Part shown: positions 6,440-14,519 of the stretch, piece by piece
Position numbering within the stretch: position 1 is the first letter of the stretch
How the letters are laid out: every line of letters begins with the position of its first letter
Source: Aeromicrobium sp. PE09-221
GTDB taxonomy: Bacteria > Actinomycetota > Actinomycetes > Propionibacteriales > Nocardioidaceae
NCBI RefSeq assembly: GCF_002174305.1
Contig: NZ_MIJB01000033.1
Coordinates: 1 to 36,493 of the forward strand
DNA length: 36,493 nt
Reading direction: 5' to 3'
Made by a program: the position numbers and the translations under genes
The notes under the pieces: generated by a model
The model's input: the letters and a program-made list of their open reading frames with translations, nothing else
Database searches by the model: none
What the model was told of the DNA's origin: nothing

Positions 6440-7459
6440 GTGGAGCTTGCTGAGGTGACGACGCTGCGGCTGGGAGGCCCGGCGCGCACGGTGATCGAGG
6501 CGACGGACGAGCGGACCCTCCGGGATGCCGTCGCCGTGGCCGATGAGGCTGCCGATCCGCTGCTCCTCGTCGGTGGCGGGAGCAATCTCGTGGTGGCCGA
6601 TGAAGGCTTCGACGGCACCGTCGTCCTCGTGCGCACCCGCGGCATCCATATCGAGTCCGATGCCTGCAGCGGTGCGATGGTGACGGTCGCGGCGGGGGAG
6701 ACCTGGGACGACCTCGTCGCGCGGGCCGTGGCCGAGGAGTGGATCGGGGTCGAGGCGCTCTCGGGCATCCCCGGCTCGGTCGGAGCGACGCCGATCCAGA
6801 ATGTCGGTGCCTACGGCCAGGAGGTCGCGGACACCATCGTGTCCGTCCGGGTCTACGACCGCTACGAGCGCGCCATCCGCACGATCGCCCACGCCGACTG
6901 CGGCTTCGGCTACCGGACGAGCCGCTTCAAGGAGCAGCCCCAGCGCTATGTCGTCCTGGAGGTGACCTTCCAGTTCCGGCTCGGAAATCTCGGCGCTCCG
7001 ATCCGCTATGCCGAGCTGGCGCGCACGCTCGGCGTCGAGCTCGGCGAGCGCCCGCCCGCGGCGGAGATCCGCCAGGCCGTACTGGCGCTGCGCCGGGGCA
7101 AGGGCATGGTGTTGGATGAGCGCGATCACGACACGTGGAGCGCCGGATCCTTCTTCACCAACCCGTTCCTCACGCCCGAGCAGGCCCGGCTATTGCCCGG
7201 TGAAGCCCCCCGCTTCGAGCAGGCCGACGGGCGGATCAAGACGAGCGCCGCGTGGCTCATCGACCATGCCGGATTCGCCAAGGGCTACGGTGACGGTCCC
7301 GTCGGCCTGTCCTCCAAGCACGCGCTCGCCCTCACCCATCGGGGAGGAGGCTCGACCCATCAGCTGATCGACCTGGCACGCGAGGTGCGCGACGGCGTCG
7401 AGCAGCGTTTCGGGGTGCGCCTCGTCAACGAGCCGGTGCTCGTCGGCGTCTCCCTCTGA
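6440..7459 (+). CDS. murB: UDP-N-acetylenolpyruvoylglucosamine reductase
   Basis: 339 residues. It reduces UDP-GlcNAc-enolpyruvate to UDP-MurNAc with FAD and NADPH, the second committed step of peptidoglycan synthesis. Seen: TTLRLGGPA at 7-15, the FAD-binding LLVGGGSNLVV, LSGIPGSVGATPIQNVGAYGQEV, the active-site YRTSRFK, and SAGSFFTNP with the proton-donor Ser237. The end KTSAAWLIDHAGFAKG, VGLSSKHALALTHRG is a typical C-terminal domain. An in-frame ORF begins further upstream, but that part lies in repeat element B and the promoter. In Streptomyces and Mycobacterium MaoC-like dehydratase genes stand between rpmG and here; none is present. Confidence 0.96.
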   Translation: MELAEVTTLRLGGPARTVIEATDERTLRDAVAVADEAADPLLLVGGGSNLVVADEGFDGTVVLVRTRGIHIESDACSGAMVTVAAGETWDDLVARAVAEEWIGVEALSGIPGSVGATPIQNVGAYGQEVADTIVSVRVYDRYERAIRTIAHADCGFGYRTSRFKEQPQRYVVLEVTFQFRLGNLGAPIRYAELARTLGVELGERPPAAEIRQAVLALRRGKGMVLDERDHDTWSAGSFFTNPFLTPEQARLLPGEAPRFEQADGRIKTSAAWLIDHAGFAKGYGDGPVGLSSKHALALTHRGGGSTHQLIDLAREVRDGVEQRFGVRLVNEPVLVGVSL

Positions 7460-7475
7460 TCGCGGGCAGCGATGC

Positions 7476-7805
7476 TCAGTAGCTCGAGCTGCTGGAGCTC
7501 GCCATCACGCCCAGGAAGCCGAAGAAGAGGACGGCGATGAGGATCAGCACGCTGATGCCGAGCAGCACGGTGGCGATGATGCCGAGGATCTTGCCGGCAT
7601 TGGCCTCCGAACGCCCCTCATAGCGGCCCCCGGAGGCGTCGATCTCGCTGACCGCCTTGCCGCCGATGTACCAGGCGAACGGCCCGAGGATGCTGCAGAT
7701 CACCAGGCCGAGGATGCCCAGCACGAGGGCCAGGGTCGACTGCGGGTGCTTCTCCGGAGGTCGCCAGCCGCCATTTCCCTGCGGGGCGGTGGGGTATGCG
7801 CTCAT
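7476..7805 (-). CDS. DUF4190-type small membrane protein (second of a tandem pair)
   Basis: 109 residues with a short Pro/Gly N-terminus, two membrane helices (about 24-46 and 73-100) and a serine-only tail (SSSSSSY). Between the helices is the signature GPFAWYIGGKAVSEIDASGGRYEGRSEANAG, shared almost word for word with its upstream neighbour. This pattern (hydrophobic helix, GxxA.....K.I, SxAxxGxILGII) is the DUF4190 layout common in actinobacteria. Function is unknown. Its ATG overlaps the stop of the upstream paralogue (ATGA at 7802-7805), so the two are translationally coupled. It converges with murB, 16 bp away. Confidence 0.8.
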   Translation of the reverse strand: MSAYPTAPQGNGGWRPPEKHPQSTLALVLGILGLVICSILGPFAWYIGGKAVSEIDASGGRYEGRSEANAGKILGIIATVLLGISVLILIAVLFFGFLGVMASSSSSSY

Positions 7806-8407
7806 CGCAGGCCTCCGGAGATGTAGGTGGTGATGTCGTCATAGGGATCGTAGGAGGAGTCGAACGCTCCGGCGAGACCGAGGGTGACGAAGAAGCCGAT
7901 CGCGAGGACCCCGAGGACGAGCAGCACGGTGCCGATGATGCCGAGGATTCGTCCCGCGCTGGCCTCAGAGCGTCCGGAATACTGCTGCGGCGCGGCATCG
8001 ATCTCCTTGACGGCCTTGCCGCCGAGCCACCAGGCGAAGGGGGACAGTAGCGCCGGGAGGAGGCAGATGAAGGTGCCGACCAGCCCGACGATGCCGAGTA
8101 CCAGCGATGTGGTGGCCTGCGGGTGCTTGGGTTGCTGCGGCCACTGCTGCTGGGGATAGGGCTGCGGATACGGCGAGGCCCCCTGGCCGTAGGGCTGTCC
8201 GTAACCGGGGTTGCCGTACTGGTCCTGCTGGGGCCGGCCATAGCCGGGCTGGCCCTGTTGGGGGTCGGGTTGGCCCCAGCCCTGCGGGGGTGGCCCGACA
8301 GGTCCGGGTGCGTCACCGCTCGGGCCGCTCGATCCGGCCTGGCCCGGGCCTTCGAAGGGGTCGGGCTCGTCCTGCCCCCACCCCGGGGGCGGATTCCGGT
8401 CGCTCAT
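7802..8407 (-). CDS. DUF4190-type membrane protein with Pro/Gln/Gly-rich N-terminus (first of a tandem pair)
   Basis: 201 residues from the ATG at 8407. Residues 1-95 are disordered and rich in Pro, Gly, Gln and Tyr, with repeated GYGxP/QPYxQ units. Residues about 98-125 and 150-178 are membrane helices flanking SPFAWWLGGKAVKEIDAA and YSGRSEASAGRILGI, the DUF4190-like core. The tail FDSSYDPYDDITTYISGGLR is acidic. Such low-complexity cytoplasmic N-termini are common on actinobacterial membrane proteins. The pair probably arose by duplication, followed by loss or gain of the N-terminus. Function unknown. Confidence 0.8.
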   Translation of the reverse strand: MSDRNPPPGWGQDEPDPFEGPGQAGSSGPSGDAPGPVGPPPQGWGQPDPQQGQPGYGRPQQDQYGNPGYGQPYGQGASPYPQPYPQQQWPQQPKHPQATTSLVLGIVGLVGTFICLLPALLSPFAWWLGGKAVKEIDAAPQQYSGRSEASAGRILGIIGTVLLVLGVLAIGFFVTLGLAGAFDSSYDPYDDITTYISGGLR

Positions 8408-8486
8408 GCCGCCACCTCGCGAGAAGGGCCGATGGTAGCGAGGTGTCGGCATGAGAGCCGGTCGATGGTTCGCTCGGTGCGCTCGC

Positions 8487-9536
8487 TCATGGGGCCATCT
8501 TGTCACGTGCTGGCGGCAGGTCCGCGTCGGCGAGCCACGCGTCGATCCGCTCGAGGGCGTCCTCGCGCAGGGCGGCCGGAGCGTGCGAGGCGCGCAGTGA
8601 CATCCGGGCCAGTTCCGCCAACTCGGCGTCGCTGAAGTCCTGGGCCGCCCGGAGCACCGCGTACTGGCCGGCCAAGCGGGTCCCGAACAACAGCGGATCG
8701 TCCGCCCCGAGCGCCACCTGCAGTCCGGCGGACAGCACCTCGCGGACCGGGATCTCGTCGAGGGTCTGGTACACGCCGAGGGAGACATTGGAGGTCGGGC
8801 ACACCTCCAGCGCCACCTGCCGTTCGGCGAGCTCTTCGAGCAGCCGGGGATCCTCCGCCGATCGGATGCCGTGACCGAGACGGTCGGGATGCAGGTGCGT
8901 GAGACATTCGCGGACGTGCGCCGGGCCGCGGAGCTCACCACCGTGTGGGACGAGATCGAGTCCTGCTCGCTCGGCGATCGCGAAGGCCGGGCCGAAGGCC
9001 GCGGTGTCGCCGCGACGCTCGTCATTGGAGAGCCCGAAGCCGTGTACGCCGCGGCCGGCGTATTGAGCGGCAAGCCGGGCGAGGACCCGCGCATCGAGCG
9101 GGTGACGGGTCCGATTGGCGGCGATGACGACGCTCATCCCGAGACCCGTGAGCTCCGACGCGTCACGCACCGCATCGAGCACCAGTTCGGTGAAGTCCGT
9201 GATCCCGCCGAAGCGAGCGGCATAGCCGGAAGGATCGACCTGGATCTCCGTCCACACCGAGCCGTCGGCGGCATCGTCCTCGGCCGCCTCCCGGACCAGG
9301 CGGCGGACATCGTCCTCGGTGCGCAGCACCGACCGGGCGGTGTCGTACAAGCGCTGGAAGCGGAACCAGCCCTTCTCGTCGGCGGCCGTCAGCTCCGGAG
9401 GCCACTCCTCGACGAGCGCGGACGGCAGTCTCACACCGTCGCGCTCGGCCAGCTCGAGCAGCGTCCCGTGACGCATCGAACCGGTGAAGTGGAGGTGCAG
9501 GTGTGCCTTGGGCAGGTCGGAGATCGCGGGCCGCAT
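8487..9536 (-). CDS. Adenosine deaminase family amidohydrolase
   Basis: 349 residues if the ATG at 9536 is used; GTG codons at 9539 and 9554 are also in frame. A TIM-barrel deaminase is clear. Metal ligands are HLH in PKAHLHLHFTGS (His14, His16), the HGGE motif has catalytic Glu201, His222 is in LGHGIR, then CPTSN and the ADDPLLF loop with the two Asp at 279-280. The first motif reads HFTG where classical adenosine deaminases have HLDG, so the substrate-contacting Asp is Thr here. The same FTGS form is in the Streptomyces gene at this locus. Purine deamination is likely, but the exact substrate is open. It lies divergent from tRNA-Trp and secE, a kept position. Confidence 0.87.
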   Translation of the reverse strand: MRPAISDLPKAHLHLHFTGSMRHGTLLELAERDGVRLPSALVEEWPPELTAADEKGWFRFQRLYDTARSVLRTEDDVRRLVREAAEDDAADGSVWTEIQVDPSGYAARFGGITDFTELVLDAVRDASELTGLGMSVVIAANRTRHPLDARVLARLAAQYAGRGVHGFGLSNDERRGDTAAFGPAFAIAERAGLDLVPHGGELRGPAHVRECLTHLHPDRLGHGIRSAEDPRLLEELAERQVALEVCPTSNVSLGVYQTLDEIPVREVLSAGLQVALGADDPLLFGTRLAGQYAVLRAAQDFSDAELAELARMSLRASHAPAALREDALERIDAWLADADLPPARDKMAP

Positions 9537-9592
9537 CACGGTCAATCTTGGCACGTTCCCCGCCGGCTGCCCGATGGGCTGTGCGGAGCCGG

Positions 9593-9623
9593 TTCGACTC
9601 GGTGGGGCCTCACCCCGTACACT
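9593..9623 (+). promoter_or_regulatory. Putative promoter of tRNA-Trp/secE/nusG
   Basis: TTCGAC (9593-9598) and TACACT (9618-9623) are spaced 19 bp apart, about 69 bp before tRNA-Trp. The spacing is slightly long and the -35 weak; the -10 is good. Confidence 0.5.
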
Positions 9624-9692
9624 GGCACAAACCTGTGGATGACACGGTGTTCGGCCTGCCTGCGCGCAGGTCGTCCGCCGCGCGACACACCA

Positions 9693-9765
9693 AGGGCACT
9701 AGCTCAACTGGCAGAGCATCGGTCTCCAAAACCGAAGGTTGGGGGTTCAAGTCCCTCGTGCCCTG
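9693..9765 (+). tRNA. tRNA-Trp (anticodon CCA)
   Basis: Acceptor AGGGCAC (9693-9699) pairs with GTGCCCT (9758-9764). Stem TCGGT/ACCGA holds CTCCAAA, with CCA at 9726-9728. The T-arm is GGGGGTTCAAGTCCCTC. CCA is not encoded. trpT directly before secE is the standard actinobacterial arrangement. Confidence 0.96.
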
Positions 9766-9800
9766 CAAGGACCAGACGAACGACCGATGAAGGAGCGACC

Positions 9801-10022
9801 GTGAGCGATCATCACGAACTGGCGGGTACCCGCGCCAAGCGCACGTCGCCGCTGACCTTCTATCGCCAGGTCGTCGCCGAGCTGCGCAAAGTCGTCTGGC
9901 CCACGCGCCCGCAGGTCGTCAACTACTTCTTCGTGGTCTTGACCTTCGTGCTCGTCATGATGGCCATCATCGCTGGCCTGGACTACGCCTTCGGTCAGCT
10001 GAACTTCTGGATCTTCGGCTAA
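9801..10022 (+). CDS. secE: Preprotein translocase subunit SecE
   Basis: 73 residues from a GTG preceded by AAGGAG at good spacing. The single-span actinobacterial form: a polar N-terminus, the conserved amphipathic segment FYRQVVAELRKVVWPTRPQVVNY (residues about 20-42), then one membrane helix to residue 70. It clamps SecY in the protein export channel. The stop is 15 bp before nusG, so the two are co-transcribed. Confidence 0.97.
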   Translation: MSDHHELAGTRAKRTSPLTFYRQVVAELRKVVWPTRPQVVNYFFVVLTFVLVMMAIIAGLDYAFGQLNFWIFG

Positions 10023-10037
10023 GGACTTCGATTCACT

Positions 10038-10802
10038 GTGACCCAGGAACTTCCTGATGAGAACACCCCTGTCGACACCACCGAGGAGGCCGAGGCCGAG
10101 ACGGTGAAGGCCGACGAGGCGGCGACGACCCCCACCACGGAGGAGCCGGCGGACGAGGTGGCCGGCGAGGACGCTCCCGCGGCAGACCCCCTCGAGGAGT
10201 TCCGCGAGCGGCTGCGTGGCCAGTTCGGCGACTGGTACGTGATCCACACCTATTCGGGGATGGAGAACCGGGTCAAGCAGAACCTGGAGAACCGCATCAC
10301 CTCGCTCAACGCCGAGGACTATATCTTCGAGATCGTCGTGCCGACCGAGGAGGTCGCCGAGATCAAGAACGGTCAGCGCAAGCTCGTCAAGCGCACCGTG
10401 CTGCCCGGCTACGTGCTGGTCCGCATGGATCTCACCGACGAGTCCTGGGGCGTCGTACGGCACACGCCGTCGGTCACCGGATTCGTGGGCAACTCGCACC
10501 AGCCCGTCCCGCTGAGCCTGGCGGAGGTCGAGCAGATGCTCGCCCCAGCGGTGGAGGCCGAGGTCGCGGCCGAGGCGGCTGCCGAGGAGGCCTCGGACTC
10601 GCCGCAGTCGAAGGCTCCCAAGCTCGAGTTCAGCGATTTCGCCGTCGGCGACTCCGTCATGGTGGTCGATGGTCCGTTCGCGACGCTGCACGCGACCATC
10701 ACCGAAATGAACCTGGACGCCCAGCGCGTCAAGGCGCTCGTCGAGATCTTCGGCCGCGAGACACCGGTCGAGCTGAGCTTCGCTCAGATCCAGAAGGTCT
10801 GA
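10038..10802 (+). CDS. nusG: Transcription termination/antitermination factor NusG
   Basis: 254 residues. Residues 1-60 are an acidic Glu/Thr/Ala/Pro-rich extension typical of actinobacteria. The NGN domain runs from about 64 to 168 ([46 protein letters not shown]). An Ala/Glu-rich linker of about 25 residues follows, then the KOW domain (201-254) with [19 protein letters not shown] and [14 protein letters not shown]. It binds RNA polymerase and links it to Rho or ribosomes. AAGGA at 10021 is the likely ribosome-binding site for the GTG start. Confidence 0.97.
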   Translation: MTQELPDENTPVDTTEEAEAETVKADEAATTPTTEEPADEVAGEDAPAADPLEEFRERLRGQFGDWYVIHTYSGMENRVKQNLENRITSLNAEDYIFEIVVPTEEVAEIKNGQRKLVKRTVLPGYVLVRMDLTDESWGVVRHTPSVTGFVGNSHQPVPLSLAEVEQMLAPAVEAEVAAEAAAEEASDSPQSKAPKLEFSDFAVGDSVMVVDGPFATLHATITEMNLDAQRVKALVEIFGRETPVELSFAQIQKV

Positions 10803-10861
10803 CCGCCCAGCGGTACGACCTCATCACCACAGCAGGAAATATCTAGTAAGGACCCACAGCA

Positions 10862-11290
10862 ATGCCTCCCAAGAAGAAAGTCGCTGCCGTCGTCAAGGTG
10901 CAGCTGCAGGCCGGCCAGGCCAACCCGGCGCCCCCGGTCGGCACCGCGCTCGGCCCGCACGGTGTCAACATCATGGAGTTCTGCAAGGCGTACAACGCCG
11001 CGACGGAATCCATGCGCGGCAACGTGGTGCCCGTCGAGATCACGATCTACGAGGATCGTTCCTTCGACTTCATCACCAAGACGCCGCCGGCCGCCGAGCT
11101 CATCAAGAAGGCCGCCGGCCTGAGCAAGGGCTCGTCCGTGCCGCACCGTGACAAGGTCGGCAAGATCACGCAGGATCAGATCCGCGAGATCGCGCAGACC
11201 AAGCTCCCGGACCTGAACGCCAATGACGTCGAGGGCGCCATGAAGATCGTCGCGGGCACCGCGCGGTCCATGGGCGTCACCACCGACTGA
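10862..11290 (+). CDS. rplK: 50S ribosomal protein L11
   Basis: 142 residues, full length. The N-terminal domain has [20 protein letters not shown] (the Pro-rich part touches thiostrepton and EF-G) followed by [13 protein letters not shown]. The C-terminal rRNA-binding domain has [32 protein letters not shown] and [13 protein letters not shown]. The ATG is preceded by TAAGGAC. It is followed by rplA in the usual L11 operon. Confidence 0.98.
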   Translation: MPPKKKVAAVVKVQLQAGQANPAPPVGTALGPHGVNIMEFCKAYNAATESMRGNVVPVEITIYEDRSFDFITKTPPAAELIKKAAGLSKGSSVPHRDKVGKITQDQIREIAQTKLPDLNANDVEGAMKIVAGTARSMGVTTD

Positions 11291-11357
11291 TACCACCCGA
11301 CACCGTGGGAGGGTCGGCTGGACCCGCACCACACCTGGTCAGAAAGAGACACCAGAC

Positions 11358-12071
11358 ATGCCACAGCACAGCAAGGCGTACCGCGCCGTCGCGGCCAAGA
11401 TCGATCGCGACCATCTCTACACCCCGCTCGAGGCGACCACGCTCGCCAAGGAGGCGGGCAGCAAGAATTACGACTCCACGGTGGATGTCTCGGTCCGCTT
11501 GGGTGTCGACCCCCGCAAGGCCGATCAGATGGTCCGCGGCACGGTCAACCTTCCGCACGGCACCGGCAAGACCGCCAGGGTCCTGGTCTTCGCCACCGGC
11601 GCCAATGCCGACGCCGCGCGTGAGGCCGGAGCCGATTTCGTGGGCTCCGATGACATGGTCGAGAAGGTCAGCGAGGGCTGGCTGGACTTCGACGCCGTCG
11701 TCGCCACCCCGGACATGATGGGCAAGGTCGGCCGTCTCGGTCGCGTCCTCGGTCCGCGCAACCTCATGCCGAACCCGAAGACGGGCACGGTGACCCCCGA
11801 TGTCGCCAAGGCCGTCGGCGACATCAAGGGCGGCAAGATCGACTTCCGCGTCGACCGCCACGCCAACCTGCATTTCGTTATCGGCAAGGCGTCCTTCAGC
11901 GCCGAGCAGCTCGCGGAGAACTACGGTGCGGTGATCGACGAGATCATGCGGCTCAAGCCCTCGAGCTCCAAGGGTCGCTACCTCAAGAAGGTCACGGTCT
12001 CGACCAGCAACGGCCCGGGCATCCCGGTCGATCCGACGCATCTGCGCGATTTCGCCTCGCAGGACGCCTGA
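11358..12071 (+). CDS. rplA: 50S ribosomal protein L1
   Basis: 237 residues. Seen: [19 protein letters not shown] in domain [34 protein letters not shown] and [10 protein letters not shown], then [19 protein letters not shown] and [18 protein letters not shown]1 forms the ribosomal stalk at the E site and often represses its own L11 operon by binding mRNA. A strong terminator follows 13 bp after the stop. Confidence 0.98.
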   Translation: MPQHSKAYRAVAAKIDRDHLYTPLEATTLAKEAGSKNYDSTVDVSVRLGVDPRKADQMVRGTVNLPHGTGKTARVLVFATGANADAAREAGADFVGSDDMVEKVSEGWLDFDAVVATPDMMGKVGRLGRVLGPRNLMPNPKTGTVTPDVAKAVGDIKGGKIDFRVDRHANLHFVIGKASFSAEQLAENYGAVIDEIMRLKPSSSKGRYLKKVTVSTSNGPGIPVDPTHLRDFASQDA

Positions 12072-12084
12072 GCACCGCTCCCGT

Positions 12085-12129
12085 CACGACGGCGCCCCAG
12101 CCTCCACTGGAGGCGGGGGCGCCGTCGTG
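12085..12129 (+). terminator. Intrinsic terminator of rplK-rplA
   Basis: Outer stem CACGACGGCGCCCC (12085-12098) and GGGGCGCCGTCGTG (12116-12129) is perfect over 14 bp. An inner GCCTCC/GGAGGC hairpin with loop ACT sits in the loop region, making one long structured terminator. Confidence 0.9.
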
Positions 12130-12180
12130 TCCGGACGAGCCGTCGCGTCACCCGGATCGGACAGCATGGTCCCGTCCCGG

Positions 12181-12186
12181 TAGGCT
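12181..12186 (+). promoter_or_regulatory. Putative -10 element for a leaderless lipoprotein transcript
   Basis: TAGGCT ends 7 bp before the ATG at 12194, and there is no ribosome-binding site. It matches the layout at pyrD and murB. Confidence 0.5.
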
Positions 12187-12193
12187 CCTGACC

Positions 12194-13000
12194 ATGAGGA
12201 AGCTCCTGCCAGCACTGCTGGCCACGCTGGCCCTGTTGTTCGTCTCCGCGTGCGGATCCGATGATTCCGGCGGCGGCTCCGGCTCCTCCGAGGGGGTGGG
12301 CGAGGACAAGGGCGTCGAGCTGACGCAGGAGAACTTCGCCGAAGAGATCTCCAAGGCTCAGGTGGATGCCGGCACCGCGCACATGACGATGACGATGGAC
12401 ATGATGGGCACGCCGATCACCATGGAGGGTGACACGGTGCTGGCCGAGGATCCCGCTGACGTCGCGATGTCGCTGTCGATGGACATGGAAGGCATGGGTG
12501 CCCCCGAGGGCACCGCGATGGACATGCGGATGGTCGACCAGGTCATCTACATGAACATGGGCCAGATGACCCAGGACAAGTTCGTCAAGATCGATCTCAC
12601 CGATGACTCGAACCCGCTCGGTGCGCAGTTCGACGACATCCTCGAGCAGTCGAACCCCGCCGCGCAGATCGAGGCGATGAACGAGTCCATCACCTCCTTC
12701 GAGGAGGCTGGCGACGGCGGCGAGATCGACGGCGTCTCGACCACCAAGTACAACCTGACCCTCGACGCCGCCAAGGTGATGGAGGAGCAGGGCCAGGACA
12801 CGGTCGGCGCTCCGGAGACCTTCGAGTACGTCATGTACGTCGGCGACGACAACCTGCCGCGCCAGATGGACATCGAGATCCCGGGTATGGGCACCTCGAC
12901 CATCGAGTGGAGCAACTGGGGCGAGGATGTCTCGATCGACGCTCCGTCCGATGACGAGATCACCGACCAGGACCCCTTCGCGGGAATGGCCGGCAGCTGA
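12194..13000 (+). CDS. Secreted lipoprotein, LppX/LprG-like
   Basis: 268 residues. A signal peptide MRKLLPALLATLALL ends in the lipobox VSAC, with lipid-modified Cys20, then a Ser/Gly/Asp-rich linker. The mature part, rich in Met and acidic residues, has the alternating strand pattern of the LppX_LprAFG/LolA-type half-barrel: AHMTMTMDMM, DVAMSLSMDM, VIYMNMGQM, and later STTKYNLTLD and YVMYVGDDNLPRQMDIEI. In mycobacteria such proteins carry lipids or glycolipids across the periplasm. That function is inferred here from the pattern only. It sits between the L11 and L10 operons with its own promoter and terminator, and close to the Mce lipid importer, which may be meaningful. Confidence 0.72.
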   Translation: MRKLLPALLATLALLFVSACGSDDSGGGSGSSEGVGEDKGVELTQENFAEEISKAQVDAGTAHMTMTMDMMGTPITMEGDTVLAEDPADVAMSLSMDMEGMGAPEGTAMDMRMVDQVIYMNMGQMTQDKFVKIDLTDDSNPLGAQFDDILEQSNPAAQIEAMNESITSFEEAGDGGEIDGVSTTKYNLTLDAAKVMEEQGQDTVGAPETFEYVMYVGDDNLPRQMDIEIPGMGTSTIEWSNWGEDVSIDAPSDDEITDQDPFAGMAGS

Positions 13001-13017
13001 TCTGAGCGATACGAGAG

Positions 13018-13042
13018 GGCGGGGTCGCGTTGCGGCCCCGCC
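13018..13042 (+). terminator. Intrinsic terminator after the lipoprotein gene
   Basis: GGCGGGG (13018-13024) pairs with CCCCGCC (13036-13042), followed by TTTC. It starts 18 bp after the stop. Confidence 0.75.
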
Positions 13043-13068
13043 TTTCATCGTCCCATGGCGACCCCGAT

Positions 13069-13097
13069 TTGGAGTTCGAGGAGCCGCCGTCTACGAT
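13069..13097 (+). promoter_or_regulatory. Promoter of rplJ-rplL
   Basis: TTGGAG (13069-13074) and TACGAT (13092-13097) are separated by 17 bp, close to housekeeping consensus. Transcription would begin near 13104, giving a leader of about 185 nt before rplJ. Confidence 0.65.
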
Positions 13098-13103
13098 GGA
13101 GGC

Positions 13104-13240
13104 TGCCGAAGACCGCCGGTGGCGATTCACCCGAAGAGCCCCAAGCGCCCGTCTGGGCGGCCCGCGCAGGTGAGTGTACGTCTCCTGGGACTCGTAGAGT
13201 CCGAAGAAGCGTCCCGCGCCTGCGCTGGGGCGCTTTTGTC
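13104..13240 (+). ncRNA. L10 leader (ribosomal protein L10-L12 autoregulatory element)
   Basis: The 5' leader of rplJ starts with GCCGAAGACCGCCGGTGG, typical of actinobacterial L10 leaders. It continues through several pairing segments to a hairpin AGCGTCCC/GGGGCGCT (13208-13234) followed by TTTT. In this family the L10(L12)4 complex binds its own mRNA leader and lowers expression. The final hairpin with a T-run looks like an attenuator. I recognise it by position, opening sequence and structure. Boundaries are approximate. Confidence 0.75.
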
Positions 13241-13288
13241 GTGTCGGGACCGGTCCTTTGGCATCGAACCAGTGCTGGAAGGAGACCC

Positions 13289-13900
13289 ATGGCACGCCCG
13301 GACAAGACCGCCGCCGTCGCCGAGATCGCGGAGAGCTTCCGCGAGTCGAACGGTGTCGTTCTCACCGAGTACCGTGGCCTGACGGTCAAGCAGCTGCAGG
13401 AACTGCGGCGCTCGCTTGGTCAGGCCGCGAGCTATGCCGTCGCCAAGAACACGCTGACCAAGATCGCTGCCAAGGACGCCGGTGTCGAGCTCGCTGACGA
13501 GCTGCTCACCGGACCGACCGCCATCGCCTTCATCAACGGCGATGTGGTGGAAGCGGCCAAGGGACTGCGTGACTTCGCGAAGGCGAACACCCAGCTCGTC
13601 ATCAAGGGCGGCTTCCTCGACGGGAAGTCGCTCTCGGCCGACGAGATCAACAAGCTGGCCGATCTCGAGTCGCGCGAGGTCCTCCTCGCCAAGCTCGCGG
13701 GCGGCATGAAGGCCAACCTGAGCAAGGCCGCGGCCCTGTTCCAGGCGCCGCTGTCCAAGACCGCCCGCACCGTGGCGGCTCTGCAGGACAAGGCTCAGGC
13801 CGATCCCAGCGTCCTCGCCGGTGGGGGAGCCCCCGCCGCCGAGGCCGCGACCGCCGATGAGGCCCCCGCGGCCGAGTCGGGTGAAAGCACCGAGGGCTGA
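13289..13900 (+). CDS. rplJ: 50S ribosomal protein L10
   Basis: 203 residues from the ATG after AAGGAGACCC. An upstream in-frame stretch to 13055 lies in the leader and was left out. The start [20 protein letters not shown], then [19 protein letters not shown] and [12 protein letters not shown] mark the rRNA-binding domain. The C-terminal helix that carries L7/L12 dimers is followed by an Ala/Glu-rich tail. It forms the base of the ribosomal stalk and controls its own operon through the leader. Confidence 0.97.
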   Translation: MARPDKTAAVAEIAESFRESNGVVLTEYRGLTVKQLQELRRSLGQAASYAVAKNTLTKIAAKDAGVELADELLTGPTAIAFINGDVVEAAKGLRDFAKANTQLVIKGGFLDGKSLSADEINKLADLESREVLLAKLAGGMKANLSKAAALFQAPLSKTARTVAALQDKAQADPSVLAGGGAPAAEAATADEAPAAESGESTEG

Positions 13901-13959
13901 ACCGCCCGATCACCATCGGGGCCCCCTCGGGGTCTCACACTTAGAAAGGACGCCACACC

Positions 13960-14352
13960 ATGGCGAAGCTCAGCACCGATGAACTGCTCGACGCGTTCAA
14001 GGAGATGACGCTGATCGAGCTCAGCGAGTTCGTGAAGCAGTTCGAGGAGACCTTCGACGTCACCGCCGCCGCTCCGGTGGCCGTGGCCGCCGCGGGCGCC
14101 CCCGCCGCCGGCGGCGACGCCGGTGGCGAGGTTGCCGAGAAGGACGAGTTCGATGTCGTCCTCGAGTCGGCCGGAGACAAGAAGATCCAGGTCATCAAGG
14201 AGGTCCGTGGCCTCACGAGCCTGGGTCTCAAGGAGGCCAAGGACCTCGTCGAGGGCGCTCCCAAGCCGATCCTCGAGGGCGTCAACAAGGAGGCCGCCGA
14301 GAAGGCCAAGGAGGCCCTCGAAGGCGCCGGCGCGACCGTCACCCTCAAGTGA
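13960..14352 (+). CDS. rplL: 50S ribosomal protein L7/L12
   Basis: 130 residues. The N-terminal dimerisation helix [20 protein letters not shown] is followed by an Ala/Gly hinge (about 43-62). The factor-binding domain is [20 protein letters not shown], then [20 protein letters not shown] sequence. The ATG is preceded by AGAAAGGA. The 59-bp spacer after rplJ has a small hairpin (CCCGAT/ATCGGG, 13905-13920), which could tune the higher output L7/L12 needs. A strong terminator follows. Confidence 0.98.
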   Translation: MAKLSTDELLDAFKEMTLIELSEFVKQFEETFDVTAAAPVAVAAAGAPAAGGDAGGEVAEKDEFDVVLESAGDKKIQVIKEVRGLTSLGLKEAKDLVEGAPKPILEGVNKEAAEKAKEALEGAGATVTLK

Positions 14353-14374
14353 CTCGTCGCTGACGTTCTCCGCG

Positions 14375-14410
14375 CGAAGCGCCCGTCCCCGATTGGGGGC
14401 GGGCGCTTCG
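14375..14410 (+). terminator. Intrinsic terminator of rplJ-rplL
   Basis: A 16-bp stem, CGAAGCGCCCGTCCCC (14375-14390) with GGGGGCGGGCGCTTCG (14395-14410), has one T-G pair and a GATT loop. It separates the ribosomal operon from the mce operon. Confidence 0.9.
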
Positions 14411-14519
14411 TCGTATGCGGGCATGGCTGGTTGAAGGCTCACCGCCCCGAGCGGCGGCCGATCTGTCGGGCCTCGTGGCGCCGTGAAAGCCGCCAGCGAG
14501 CGGTCGAGTGGCCGCGGGA

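Noticed and set aside
7480..7510. Palindromic AGCTCGAGCT as a terminator between murB and the DUF4190 gene
   Set aside because: It lies inside the serine codon run of the coding end and lacks a T-run; it is better explained by repeated Ser codons.
13055..13288. N-terminal extension of L10 read through the leader
   Set aside because: The frame is open, but the region holds a promoter and the L10 leader, and family L10 begins at the ATG at 13289 with a good ribosome-binding site.
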